From assembly GCF_028737215.1 (NCBI RefSeq), contig NZ_JAQZAM010000001.1:310001-374000 (forward strand): a stretch of DNA of 64,000 nucleotides, written 5' to 3'. Each line of letters opens with the position of its first letter. The stretch's first letter is position 1. The stretch comes from Actinomycetospora chibensis (lineage in GTDB: Bacteria; Actinomycetota; Actinomycetes; Mycobacteriales; Pseudonocardiaceae). The notes below the pieces were generated by a model. It made no database searches. It was not told where the DNA came from and worked only from the letters and a program-made list of their open reading frames with translations. The position numbers and the translations under genes were made by a program. This document shows positions 32,473 through 39,903 of the stretch, in pieces.

Positions 32473-32945
32473 CGGTCCTCCTCGCCCGGGGGTACGACCG
32501 TGACCGGGCAGCGGCTCCGCAGGATGCAGCCGAGGGCCACGGGACCGGTCGGACGCCCGTGGACCGCGCCGCGTCCCCGGTGGCCGATGACCAGCAGATC
32601 CGCTCCGTCGGCGGTGTCGGCGAGCACGTCCGCGGGAGCTCCGGCGACGCCGACGACCTCGGTCGCCACATCGGGCACCGGGGCCGCCGCCGCGCGGCGG
32701 GCGGCGACCACCTGGTCCACCAGCTCCCGAGCACGCGCCGTCGCGCCCGGCCCCGGGTCGGGGATCGGAGGAAGCGGATCCAGGGCGAACAGCTCGGCCC
32801 CGTCGTGGGGCGGTGGGTGGGCGACGACCGCCCGGACCCCGGTGCGCCGCCGCGCGGCCTCTCCGAGGGCGTGGTGCAGCGCGGCGCGGGACCCGTCGGA
32901 GCCGTCGACCCCGACCACGACCGCGGGGCCCTCGACCCGGGTCAC
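32469..32945 (-). CDS. universal stress protein, single domain
   Basis: A 158-aa USP with [20 protein letters not shown] and [38 protein letters not shown]: intact loop, and a nearly intact late motif with a GRPTG variant. GTG 32945 overlaps the stop of the next upstream USP (GTGA), and its own stop overlaps the tandem USP, so three USPs are chained. Confidence 0.88.
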   Translation of the reverse strand: MTRVEGPAVVVGVDGSDGSRAALHHALGEAARRRTGVRAVVAHPPPHDGAELFALDPLPPIPDPGPGATARARELVDQVVAARRAAAAPVPDVATEVVGVAGAPADVLADTADGADLLVIGHRGRGAVHGRPTGPVALGCILRSRCPVTVVPPGEEDR

Positions 32946-33439
32946 GGGGCGGCCGCCGGCGCCGTGGTCCCCGGGACCGGTGCTCCGGAGGGCATCGCCC
33001 GGACGACCGTCACCGGACACGGGGCATGCAGGACACAGCCGAGGCCCACCGATCCGAGAAGGGCCGAACGGATCGGCCCACGGCCGCGGTGGCCCACCAC
33101 CAGCAGATCGGCCTCCCGGGCGGCGTGCACCAGCGCCCAGGTCGGGCGCCCGAGTCGGGCCCGTACCTCGACGGGCACCCGATCCGCGTCCGTGGCCCCG
33201 GCCAGGAGCTCGTCGATGTGCGCCCGGACGCGCCGCTCGGTCGACTCGCGCACCGCCTCCGGGTTCACGGGGAGCGACTCGACGTCACCTGCCGCGAGCA
33301 CGGGGCTGTCCGCGGCCGCCACCGCCAGCACCCGACCGTTCCGCCGGTGGGCCTCCTGCACGGCATGCCGCAGCGCGGCGTCGGCGTCGCGCGACCCGTC
33401 CACCCCCACGACCACCACGGGACGTCCGTCCTCGTTCAT
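32942..33439 (-). CDS. universal stress protein, single domain
   Basis: A 165-aa USP with [20 protein letters not shown] and [35 protein letters not shown]: a complete ATP-binding signature and the best conserved of this chain. ATG 33439 overlaps the stop of the 68-aa membrane peptide (ATGA). Confidence 0.9.
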   Translation of the reverse strand: MNEDGRPVVVVGVDGSRDADAALRHAVQEAHRRNGRVLAVAAADSPVLAAGDVESLPVNPEAVRESTERRVRAHIDELLAGATDADRVPVEVRARLGRPTWALVHAAREADLLVVGHRGRGPIRSALLGSVGLGCVLHAPCPVTVVRAMPSGAPVPGTTAPAAAP

Positions 33440-33642
33440 TCCGCTCTCTTCTCGACTCCTCGTGGTGGCCCCGGCGCGTACGACGACCGGTCACGTCCCT
33501 CCGCCTCGGTCCGGCCCTGCGCCGCCCGGCCACGGTCGAGGGATTCCGGCAACCACACGCCGCGTTCGAGGAGGTCGAGGACCAGGAGGACGGCCATGAG
33601 CATGGGGGCCAGGAGCGCCGGGACCCAGAGCCAGGCGATCAC
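33436..33642 (-). CDS. 68-aa single-pass membrane protein
   Basis: One N-terminal helix (IAWLWVPALLAPMLMAVLLVLDLLERG) followed by a basic, Pro/Gly-rich cytosolic tail. GTG 33642 is placed 7 nt after the SpoIIAA-like gene, and the stop overlaps the next USP start. No family recognised; possibly an anchor or toxin-like small protein, but nothing specific supports that. Confidence 0.65.
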   Translation of the reverse strand: MIAWLWVPALLAPMLMAVLLVLDLLERGVWLPESLDRGRAAQGRTEAEGRDRSSYAPGPPRGVEKRAE

Positions 33643-33649
33643 GAGACGT

Positions 33650-34063
33650 TCAGGCTCCCTGCGGAAGGTCCGCCGAGGTGGCGCGCTCGACCGACGAGGC
33701 CAACCAGGCGGCGGCCTCGTCGAGGGCGTCGTTGCCGAACACGCGCATCGGGAAGGGCACCAGGAGCCCCGCGAGGTGGACGAGCTCGGCGACCCAGTGG
33801 ATGTCGCTCACGAGGGCGTACCCCTCGATCTCGTGCCACAGGCCGGGATGCCGCATCCACGTCCCGGCCTTCTCCCACACCGCGCCCGCGGTGAAGCCCT
33901 CGTACTCCGGGCCGAGCTGCAGCAGGACGCGCAGACGTCGGCCGTCCGCGCGGGCCTCCTCGAGCATCGACTCGACCACGCTCGCGTAGTCCTCGGCGGT
34001 GATCGTCCCGACGGCCTTGATCGCCACGATGCCCTCGGGCATGTCCGGGATCGTCTCCAGCAT
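33650..34063 (-). CDS. SpoIIAA-like (STAS-related) protein
   Basis: A 137-aa protein with the PF11964-type pattern: 'GIVAIKAVGTITAEDYASVVESMLEEA', 'LRVLLQLGPEYEGFTAGAVWEKAGTWMRH', 'YALVSDIHWVAELVHLAGLLVPFPMRVFGNDALDEAAAWL'. The family adopts a STAS-like fold, possibly lipid- or partner-binding. ATG 34063 has a strong GGAGGAG site. Precedes the 68-aa peptide and USP chain. Confidence 0.85.
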   Translation of the reverse strand: MLETIPDMPEGIVAIKAVGTITAEDYASVVESMLEEARADGRRLRVLLQLGPEYEGFTAGAVWEKAGTWMRHPGLWHEIEGYALVSDIHWVAELVHLAGLLVPFPMRVFGNDALDEAAAWLASSVERATSADLPQGA

Positions 34064-34137
34064 CGTCTCCTCCTCCGATCGGTCCTGCTGTGGGATCGCG
34101 CGTCGGGTAGCGGCGACGGCAGCCGCGGGGACCGGCG

Positions 34138-34962
34138 TCAGGGGCGGACGTTCGCCCGGTGGTCCCGGGGTCCGGGGATCTCGGCCCCGGAGCGTGCGTC
34201 GCCGGCCGCCGGAACGACCTCGTCCTCGGCCGCGGCCCAGCCGATCGCCACGTCGAGGTCGTCGTAGGGAAATCGACGGACCTCCGGGTGCAGGGCCACG
34301 TCGGCGACGGCCGCGCCCGCAGCGGGCAGGACGCCGTCGACGGCGAGTGCGAGGCGCCGGAGGCGGTACTCGTGCCCCGCCACGAAGCCGAGGTGATGCC
34401 ACAGCGCCGGGAGGTTCGCCCAGCCCGGGACCCGAGGGGCGTGCACGACCAGGCCGCGGAGCTCGCGCACGGACCGCAGCTCGTCGTCGACGGCGGCCGC
34501 GAGCGCATCGATGTCCTCGGTACGCAGCGCGCGGTCGACCTCCACGACGACCACCCCGGTCCCGGGGTAGGTCCGGGTGTGGATGCGGGGACCTTCGTGG
34601 AGACCCAGGAGCCACGCGACGGCCTCGTCCCGCTGCCGGGTGCCGAACACGCGCAGCGGATACGGCACCGCGAAGGCCGCGACGCGGCACGCCACCCGCA
34701 TCCACACGAGGTCGGTCACCACGGCGAAGGCCGCGAAGCGTCCGATGGCGCGGGCGCCCAGCCGCAGGTCCTCCCAGAGCGCGGCGGGTGTCACCCCCGC
34801 GTAGTCGTCGTCGATCTGGCAGAGGACCCGGAGCCGTCGGTCGGCGCGCTCGGCCTCCTGCAGCAGCGGCAGCACGACGGCGTCGTACTCCTGCCGGGTG
34901 AGCAGACCGCCGGCCCGGACGCCGTCGATCTCGGGCGGGACATCGGACAGCTTCTCGATCAT
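34138..34962 (-). CDS. tandem SpoIIAA-like domain protein
   Basis: A 274-aa protein. Residues 1-120 match the SpoIIAA-like pattern ('LRVLCQIDDDYAGVTPAALWEDL', 'AVVTDLVWMRVACRVAAFAVPYPLRVFGTRQRDEAVAWL'), and residues 125-250 look like a second, more diverged STAS-like unit ('GVVVVEVDRALRTEDIDALAAAVDDEL', 'LRGLVVHAPRVPGW'). A paralogue of the downstream 137-aa protein, 74 nt away. ATG 34962 follows GGAGGAAAC. Confidence 0.8.
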   Translation of the reverse strand: MIEKLSDVPPEIDGVRAGGLLTRQEYDAVVLPLLQEAERADRRLRVLCQIDDDYAGVTPAALWEDLRLGARAIGRFAAFAVVTDLVWMRVACRVAAFAVPYPLRVFGTRQRDEAVAWLLGLHEGPRIHTRTYPGTGVVVVEVDRALRTEDIDALAAAVDDELRSVRELRGLVVHAPRVPGWANLPALWHHLGFVAGHEYRLRRLALAVDGVLPAAGAAVADVALHPEVRRFPYDDLDVAIGWAAAEDEVVPAAGDARSGAEIPGPRDHRANVRP

Positions 34963-34992
34963 GTTTCCTCCGTCGGCCTCGATCGCCCTCCG

Positions 34993-35529
34993 TCAGCGGG
35001 CCGCGACGGGGCCGGGCCGCAGCCGGCCGGCGACGAGCAGCGTCACGCCCTCGATGACGATCTGGATTCCGAGCAGGAGGCCCAGCAGGGACGGGACGGC
35101 GATGGTCAGGTTGAAGAGCACGACCAGACCCAGAATGATCGACAGGATCCCGCTGACGATCAGCAGGGAACGGGCCTGTGGCACCTGGGCCCCGGCGAAC
35201 AGCCGGGTCACGCCCACGACGAGGAACAGCGTGCCCGCCAGGAACGTGAGCGCCGCGGCCCCCGCCAGCGGGTCGCGGACGATGATCACGCCGAGCACGA
35301 TGAGCACTGCCCCGCCGAGCGCTGCGGACCAGGAGACGCCGGAGTCGCGGCGGACGAAGGCGCCCACCAGCGTCACCACACCCGATCCGATCGCGATCCA
35401 GCCCAGGAACAGCACGGACAGGATCGTCGCGATCACCGCGTTGCCCAGCACCAACAACCCGGCCAGCAGCAACAGGATCCCGAGCGCGACGTCCCAGCCG
35501 GTCCTGCGTCGTTCCATGACGGTCGCCAT
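34993..35529 (-). CDS. HdeD family (DUF308) membrane protein
   Basis: A 178-aa protein with six helices in three pairs: 'DVALGILLLLAGLLVLGN', 'ILSVLFLGWIAIGSGVVTLVGAF', 'AALGGAVLIVLGVIIVRDPL', 'ALTFLAGTLFLVVGVTRLFAGAQV', 'LLIVSGILSIILGLVVLF', 'LLGLLLGIQIVIEGVTLLVAG'. Typical HdeD/DUF308 acid- or stress-related membrane protein. ATG 35529 has AAGGAG 6 nt upstream. First gene of a co-directional series reaching 30440, with a DosR-like box 58 nt upstream. Confidence 0.9.
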   Translation of the reverse strand: MATVMERRRTGWDVALGILLLLAGLLVLGNAVIATILSVLFLGWIAIGSGVVTLVGAFVRRDSGVSWSAALGGAVLIVLGVIIVRDPLAGAAALTFLAGTLFLVVGVTRLFAGAQVPQARSLLIVSGILSIILGLVVLFNLTIAVPSLLGLLLGIQIVIEGVTLLVAGRLRPGPVAAR

Positions 35530-35586
35530 GACCATCTCCTTCCGCTCCGTGGCGGAGACGATGCTGGGGGGCGGGTGGTCCCGGTA

Positions 35587-35601
35587 GGGACCTTCGGACC
35601 C
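35587..35601. promoter_or_regulatory. candidate DosR-like box (GGGACCTTCGGACCC)
   Basis: A 15-nt near-palindrome GGGACC-TTC-GGACCC, 58 nt upstream of the HdeD gene that begins the minus-strand USP/SpoIIAA series. Confidence 0.55.
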
Positions 35602-35683
35602 GCTCGTGAGGGGGCGTCGGTCCCCCACGACCGGCAGGACGGCGTCGGCCGCGGGTCCGCAGCGGTGAAGGGCCGTTCCGACC

Positions 35684-35697
35684 GGGCCGGAAGGCCC
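35684..35697. promoter_or_regulatory. candidate DosR-like box (GGGCCGGAAGGCCC)
   Basis: GGGCC-GGAA-GGCCC palindrome in the same divergent gap, 106 nt upstream of the 69-aa plus-strand gene. Confidence 0.5.
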
Positions 35698-35802
35698 GGT
35701 CCCTCGGGCCCGAGAGCCTCTCGCCACCCCGTGTCGACCCGGCGCTCGATGGCGGTCAGGCGCGTGCGCGGCGCTGGTTCGGAGCCGGAGAGGATGGTGT
35801 CG

Positions 35803-36012
35803 ATGTTCGAGTCGGCCCTGCACGAAGGGATCACCCGGGCACAGGAAGGGTTGCGGCGGGCCCGCCGCGAGGACCTCCCCCACGAGGTGACCGCCTACGC
35901 CGCGCGCCTCCTGGACCTGGTGGACCGGGCTCGTGAGAACGGGATCGACACCACGGCCTGGGTGGACCCGGAGCTCATGGCCGCCGCACAGGCGTCAGCC
36001 GGAGACACCTGA
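35803..36012 (+). CDS. hypothetical 69-aa helical protein
   Basis: A small acidic helical protein ('FESALHEGITRAQEGLRRARREDLPHEVTAYAARLLDLVDRARENGIDTTAW'). No family recognised. Start is ATG 35803 or ATG 35794; GGAGAGG lies just upstream. Convergent with the KAS III-like gene. The divergent gap carries two DosR-like boxes. Confidence 0.55.
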   Translation: MFESALHEGITRAQEGLRRARREDLPHEVTAYAARLLDLVDRARENGIDTTAWVDPELMAAAQASAGDT

Positions 36013-36047
36013 ACGTCCGGACCGGAAAGCCACAGCGGCGGGCGGCG

Positions 36048-38015
36048 CTACTCGCCGAAGGCCACCCGGACGTCGTCGGTCGTGGTCGGTGTCCGGCGTG
36101 CCGGACCTCCGCGCCCACTCTCGACGGGGTCGGGCACCACTTCGTCGGCCACGATCGCGGGGTCGATGCGGAGGACCGCGTAACCACCCACGGCCCCGGC
36201 CCCGAAGCCGGGAGCGAAGATCCTCGCAGGGCGGTCGATCGCGCCGTCGCGCACGGCATCGTGGATGGCGATGGGAATGCTCGCGGCCGAGACGTTGCCC
36301 ATGGACTCGATGTTGAAGTAGAGCTGGTCGGCCGACAGCCCGGCCTTGGCGGCGAGGTCGAGGATCATCGTCTTGTTCGCCTGGTGCGGGACGATGAGCT
36401 CGATGCTCTCCAGCAGGCTGCGCCCGGGGTCGTCGGGGTCGGTCTGCTCGGAGAGCTCGCCGAGCATCTGGTCCAGGTAGCGCTGCACCAACGACTTGAC
36501 CTCGGGGCCGTAGACGGTGATGTCGTTGTCGAACTCCGGGTTCGGCCAGATGATCGAATTGACCTCCGACGCCGGACCGCTCGCGTAGGTCTGCAGGACC
36601 TCGACGTCGACCGGGGCGCCCTCCGCGGCCGGAGCCACGACCATCGCCGACGCCCCGTCGCCGAAGATCATTCTCGACGTGCGCGCGCTCCCGATCTTGT
36701 CGGAGAACTTCTCGACGCACACCAGCAGCACGGGCCGTCGGACCTCCTGGATCTGCCGGACCGCCTCGGCGAGCCCGTAGGGCAGTCCGGCACAGGCGGC
36801 GACCATGTCCATCGACGTGTGGGTCTGCGCCAGCCCCAGCTCGCCGGACACCCAGCAGGCGATGGACGGAATCTGGCGGTTGCTGGTGCAGGTGCTGACC
36901 AGGACCGCGCCGATCTCGTCGGGGGAGCGGCCGGACTTCCCGAGCGCCGCCCGCGCGGCGTCCAGCGCGAGGTGCTGCGGCTCGCGGGACGTGTAGCGCC
37001 GCTGGCGGATCCCGGTCTTGCGGCCGATCTCCTCGGCGCTCATCGGTGACCACGAGAAGCTGGCGTTGCGGATGACGTCGTCGTTGTCGCAGACGTGCTC
37101 ACCGCGCACCACGGCCAGGGCCTCCAGCGCCGGCCGCACCGCGAAGGCCTCGCGCACCCTCACCGCCGGGTACGGCGTGCGGGGCGACACCGTCTCGACC
37201 GGCACCCTCGGCGTCTCCGGGGCGGTGGGGCCCGTGTCGCGCGCCTGCTTGACCCGATCGATGAACGCCGTGACGTCGCGGTTGCGCGGGTGGAAGGTGA
37301 CGACGAAGTCGTCGGGGCCGATGTCGGCGGGGTGGCGCAGCGTCGTCCGGGAACCGTCCCAGGGATACAGGTTGTGCAGCACCATCGCCCAGCGCATGAG
37401 GGCTTCGAGCTCGGGCACCTCCTCGTCGGCGTCGAGGATCTCGTCCACCGGGAAGAGGTGGTGATCGGGATCGTGGTCGGGCATGACGAAGGTCAGGGCC
37501 TCGGGTTGCGCGAGGAACTCGGCGACGGTCGGCTTGATCGCCGGGAGCTCGGTGGCGTGGTGGAGCTTGTGCCGGAACACGTCGAACAGCAGGGCGAAGA
37601 CCCGGTCCTCGGTGTCGGCGACCCAGCGCGGCGGCAGGTCGTGGAACGCACGCTCGACCGCCGCGACCTTGCGGTCACGGTCCTCCCACGGCGTCAGCAC
37701 CGGGAGGAAGACGTCGTCGCGGTGCCGGGGCACGTCACGCCACCGCATCGGGCGCTTGTCGAACATCGTCATCGAGTACCGGTTGACCCAGAACAGGTTC
37801 TGCCCGAGGTCGCGCAGCAGCTCGAAGCGGCTCGGGTAGGAGCCGCTCTCCACGCGGTGGAGGATGTCGGTCCCCGTCGGGGCCTTCGCCTCGAAGTCCC
37901 GCTCGATGACGGCGGTGAACTGCTCGAGCGTGTCGAGGACCGAGAAGTCCATCTCGCCGAAGAAGTTGGCCGGGAAGACGAGGCGACCACTCCGGTTGAT
38001 CACGAACGGCTTCAC
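36048..38015 (-). CDS. ketoacyl-ACP synthase III-like protein with 300-aa N-terminal extension
   Basis: A 655-aa protein, about twice the usual KAS III length. Residues about 305-640 are the thiolase-fold domain, with the active-site triad Cys (VAACAGLPYG, about 407), His (IVPHQANK, about 540) and Asn (SMGNVSAASIP, about 575). The first 300 residues have no recognised domain ('NRSGRLVFPANFFGEMDFSVLDTLEQF', 'LWVNRYSMTMF'). It presumably condenses acyl-CoA/ACP substrates or transfers acyl groups. GTG 38015 has GAAGGTG upstream; ATG 38114 would add 33 residues without a ribosome site. Confidence 0.8.
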   Translation of the reverse strand: MKPFVINRSGRLVFPANFFGEMDFSVLDTLEQFTAVIERDFEAKAPTGTDILHRVESGSYPSRFELLRDLGQNLFWVNRYSMTMFDKRPMRWRDVPRHRDDVFLPVLTPWEDRDRKVAAVERAFHDLPPRWVADTEDRVFALLFDVFRHKLHHATELPAIKPTVAEFLAQPEALTFVMPDHDPDHHLFPVDEILDADEEVPELEALMRWAMVLHNLYPWDGSRTTLRHPADIGPDDFVVTFHPRNRDVTAFIDRVKQARDTGPTAPETPRVPVETVSPRTPYPAVRVREAFAVRPALEALAVVRGEHVCDNDDVIRNASFSWSPMSAEEIGRKTGIRQRRYTSREPQHLALDAARAALGKSGRSPDEIGAVLVSTCTSNRQIPSIACWVSGELGLAQTHTSMDMVAACAGLPYGLAEAVRQIQEVRRPVLLVCVEKFSDKIGSARTSRMIFGDGASAMVVAPAAEGAPVDVEVLQTYASGPASEVNSIIWPNPEFDNDITVYGPEVKSLVQRYLDQMLGELSEQTDPDDPGRSLLESIELIVPHQANKTMILDLAAKAGLSADQLYFNIESMGNVSAASIPIAIHDAVRDGAIDRPARIFAPGFGAGAVGGYAVLRIDPAIVADEVVPDPVESGRGGPARRTPTTTDDVRVAFGE

Positions 38016-38219
38016 GGCATCACCTTCGGCGTCCTGCGAGCGATGGCCGGCCAGCCACGTGGTCGCCCACTCTAGGAGAGCGGAGAGGCTGCGGGGTCCG
38101 CGCGAGCGCGTCATGGGCCGAACGCGACCCCGCGGCCCTCCTGCGTCGCCGCTGCATCGGTCGGCACCACGGGACGCCCGGGACGCCGGCCGGCCGGTCG
38201 GGTCACGGCCGGCCGCGGG

Positions 38220-38516
38220 TCACCCGGCGGGCGTCAGGGCGAGGGACGCGGCGAGGATCCGCGTGAACGCCTCGAGATCGTCGCGGTCCACATCGACCGG
38301 AAGCGCGTCGAGCTCGCCACGCAGATCCTCGAGCAGGTCGCGTCGCGCCTGCTCGTCCAGTGGCTCGGGACGGTGCTCGAGCGGCCCGCAGGCGCCGACG
38401 AGGCGACGGGTGAACCCTTCGTGCGCGTACTCGATGATCTCGGTGGTGTCGACGCCGCGGGAGCGGGTCAGTCGGGCGGTGATGGTCGCGGACCAGGGCC
38501 GGAAGGACGAATTCAT
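38220..38516 (-). CDS. hypothetical 98-aa protein
   Basis: ATG 38516 sits behind a strong GAGGAGG site. The protein is small, acidic in its C-terminal half, and helical ('EQARRDLLEDLRGELDALPVDVDRDDLEAFTRILAASLA'), with an N-terminal 'SSFRPWSATITARLTRSRG' segment. No family recognised. A clear DosR-like box lies 83 nt upstream, so it is probably a member of the same regulon. Confidence 0.65.
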   Translation of the reverse strand: MNSSFRPWSATITARLTRSRGVDTTEIIEYAHEGFTRRLVGACGPLEHRPEPLDEQARRDLLEDLRGELDALPVDVDRDDLEAFTRILAASLALTPAG

Positions 38517-38598
38517 GATGTGCCTCCTCGTAGTGATTGCATCGAGAGAGTCATCTCCCGACTCCGGCATCGACCAGTGCACCTCGGCACCGAAAGGC

Positions 38599-38612
38599 GG
38601 GTCCTTGGTCCC
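38599..38612. promoter_or_regulatory. candidate DosR-like box (GGGTCCTTGGTCCC)
   Basis: GGGTC-CTTG-GTCCC upstream of the 98-aa gene; the last clear element before the regulon boundary. Confidence 0.55.
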
Positions 38613-38613
38613 C

Positions 38614-39027
38614 TCACCCCGTCCCGGTCGTCGGTGTGACCTCGCGCGGGCTCCTCGGCTGGAACAGCTCGACCAGGTTGCCGTCGGGGTCGGCGATCAG
38701 GACCTGGCGGCCTCCCGGGCCGGCGACGAGTTCGCTGCGGAAGGGCAGGTCCGCGGCGCGGAGGCGGGCGATCTCGGCGTCCAGGTCGTCGACGACGAGA
38801 TGGATGCGGTTGCCTCCCGGTGTCGCCGCGTCGGCGGGTGTCGCGCGGGCACCGGAGCTCGCGGGGCCGGAGAGCAGGAGCCGAAGTCGACCACGCAGGA
38901 CGTCGGCGAAGGCGGGCGCGGCGCTCATGTGGAGCGTGAAGCCCAGGTGCTCGGTGTAGAAGTCGATCGCGGCCCCGACGTCGTCGACGAGGTAGCGGAC
39001 GCTGGCGTACTCCTCTGGCGTGTTCAC
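38614..39027 (-). CDS. VOC/glyoxalase family protein
   Basis: A 137-aa protein: 'ASVRYLVDDVGAAIDFYTEHLGFTLHM', 'NRIHLVVDDLDAEIARLRAADLPF', 'GGRQVLIADPDGNLVELFQP' are the paired beta-alpha-beta-beta-beta motifs of the vicinal oxygen chelate fold, with His and C-terminal Glu as metal-ligand candidates. GTG 39027 overlaps the stop of the upstream ArsR-phosphatase gene (GTGA), so it is probably in an arsenic-linked unit, as other VOC proteins (ArsI/Cad types) are; the substrate is unknown. Confidence 0.85.
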   Translation of the reverse strand: MNTPEEYASVRYLVDDVGAAIDFYTEHLGFTLHMSAAPAFADVLRGRLRLLLSGPASSGARATPADAATPGGNRIHLVVDDLDAEIARLRAADLPFRSELVAGPGGRQVLIADPDGNLVELFQPRSPREVTPTTGTG

Positions 39028-39818
39028 GGGTCACCCTCTCGTTGACGGGTCGTGGCGAGGACCGGAAGCAGGTGCCCGACGCGCGTGTCGATGTCCTCCG
39101 CGGCCCGCTCGAAGGCCGCGTAGCCCTGCGCGTCGACGCCGCCGGCGGCCGCGGGGTCGGGGATGCTCCAGTGCATCCGTCGGACGGGGCCGGCGAACTC
39201 CGGGCAGATCTCCCGCGCCTTGTCGCACAAGGTGACGACGAGATCGAACGACTCGTCGGCGACGTCGTCCAGGTGCCGGGGTCGCTGGGCGGACACGTCG
39301 ACGTCGAAGCGTTCGCGGAGCACGCGGACGGCGTCGGGGTGCAGGTGGTCCCGGGGTCGGCTGCCCGCGCTCCTCGTCAGGACCGCGCCGGCCGAGCGGA
39401 GCGTGAGGAGGGCCTCGGCCACCGGTGAGCGAGCGCTGTTGCCGGTACAGACGAACAGGACGGACACGGGCCGCCCCCTCCGTGGCCGGAGGGGAGGACC
39501 GGACGGCGTGCGGCTCGTCCGCAGGGCCGGGTGGAGCGCGGTGCCGCTACCGGCCAGTTCGCGGGCGCACCGGTCGAGGTCGAGGTGGTAGTAGCTGTCC
39601 CGCCGATCGGCCGAGCTGCGGGTGGCGGTCACGAGCCCGCCGTCGCGGAGCAACCGCAGGTGGTACGAGACGAGGTTCTGCGGCTGGTCGAGCCGCGTCA
39701 CCAGCTCCCGGACGCGGTAGTCGCTCCCGGCGAGCTCGGCCATCAGCCGCCAGCGCACGGGATGCGCCGCCAGCGCCACGAACGGCGGCGGTGCGCTGAC
39801 TTGACCCGAGCTCGGCAC
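39024..39818 (-). CDS. ArsR family regulator fused to low-molecular-weight phosphatase/arsenate reductase
   Basis: A 264-aa fusion. Residues 12-90 form a winged helix ('ALAAHPVRWRLMAELAGSDYRVRELVTRLDQPQNLVSYHLRLLRDGGLV'). Residues 118-255 form an LMW-PTP/ArsC domain with P-loop CTGNSARS (Cys124-Arg130) and a DP general-acid loop. Such fusions couple sensing and reduction of arsenate or act on phosphotyrosine. Coupled by GTGA to the VOC gene and divergent from an APC permease, with a CATCAA-n6-TTGATG palindrome in the gap. Confidence 0.88.
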   Translation of the reverse strand: MPSSGQVSAPPPFVALAAHPVRWRLMAELAGSDYRVRELVTRLDQPQNLVSYHLRLLRDGGLVTATRSSADRRDSYYHLDLDRCARELAGSGTALHPALRTSRTPSGPPLRPRRGRPVSVLFVCTGNSARSPVAEALLTLRSAGAVLTRSAGSRPRDHLHPDAVRVLRERFDVDVSAQRPRHLDDVADESFDLVVTLCDKAREICPEFAGPVRRMHWSIPDPAAAGGVDAQGYAAFERAAEDIDTRVGHLLPVLATTRQREGDP

Positions 39819-39849
39819 GCGCAGCAGTATGCGCCCCGAGCGGCCGATC

Positions 39850-39867
39850 CATCAATCACAGTTGATG
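39850..39867. promoter_or_regulatory. ArsR-type operator palindrome (CATCAATCACAGTTGATG)
   Basis: A perfect 6-bp inverted repeat, CATCAA-TCACAG-TTGATG, in a 70%+ GC background, in the divergent gap between the ArsR-fusion and the APC permease. ATCAA/TTGAT repeats are typical ArsR/SmtB family operators. Confidence 0.7.
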
Positions 39868-39903
39868 CATTTCTCGTCCAGTAGGTCGACCGAGGGAGCC
39901 GAG

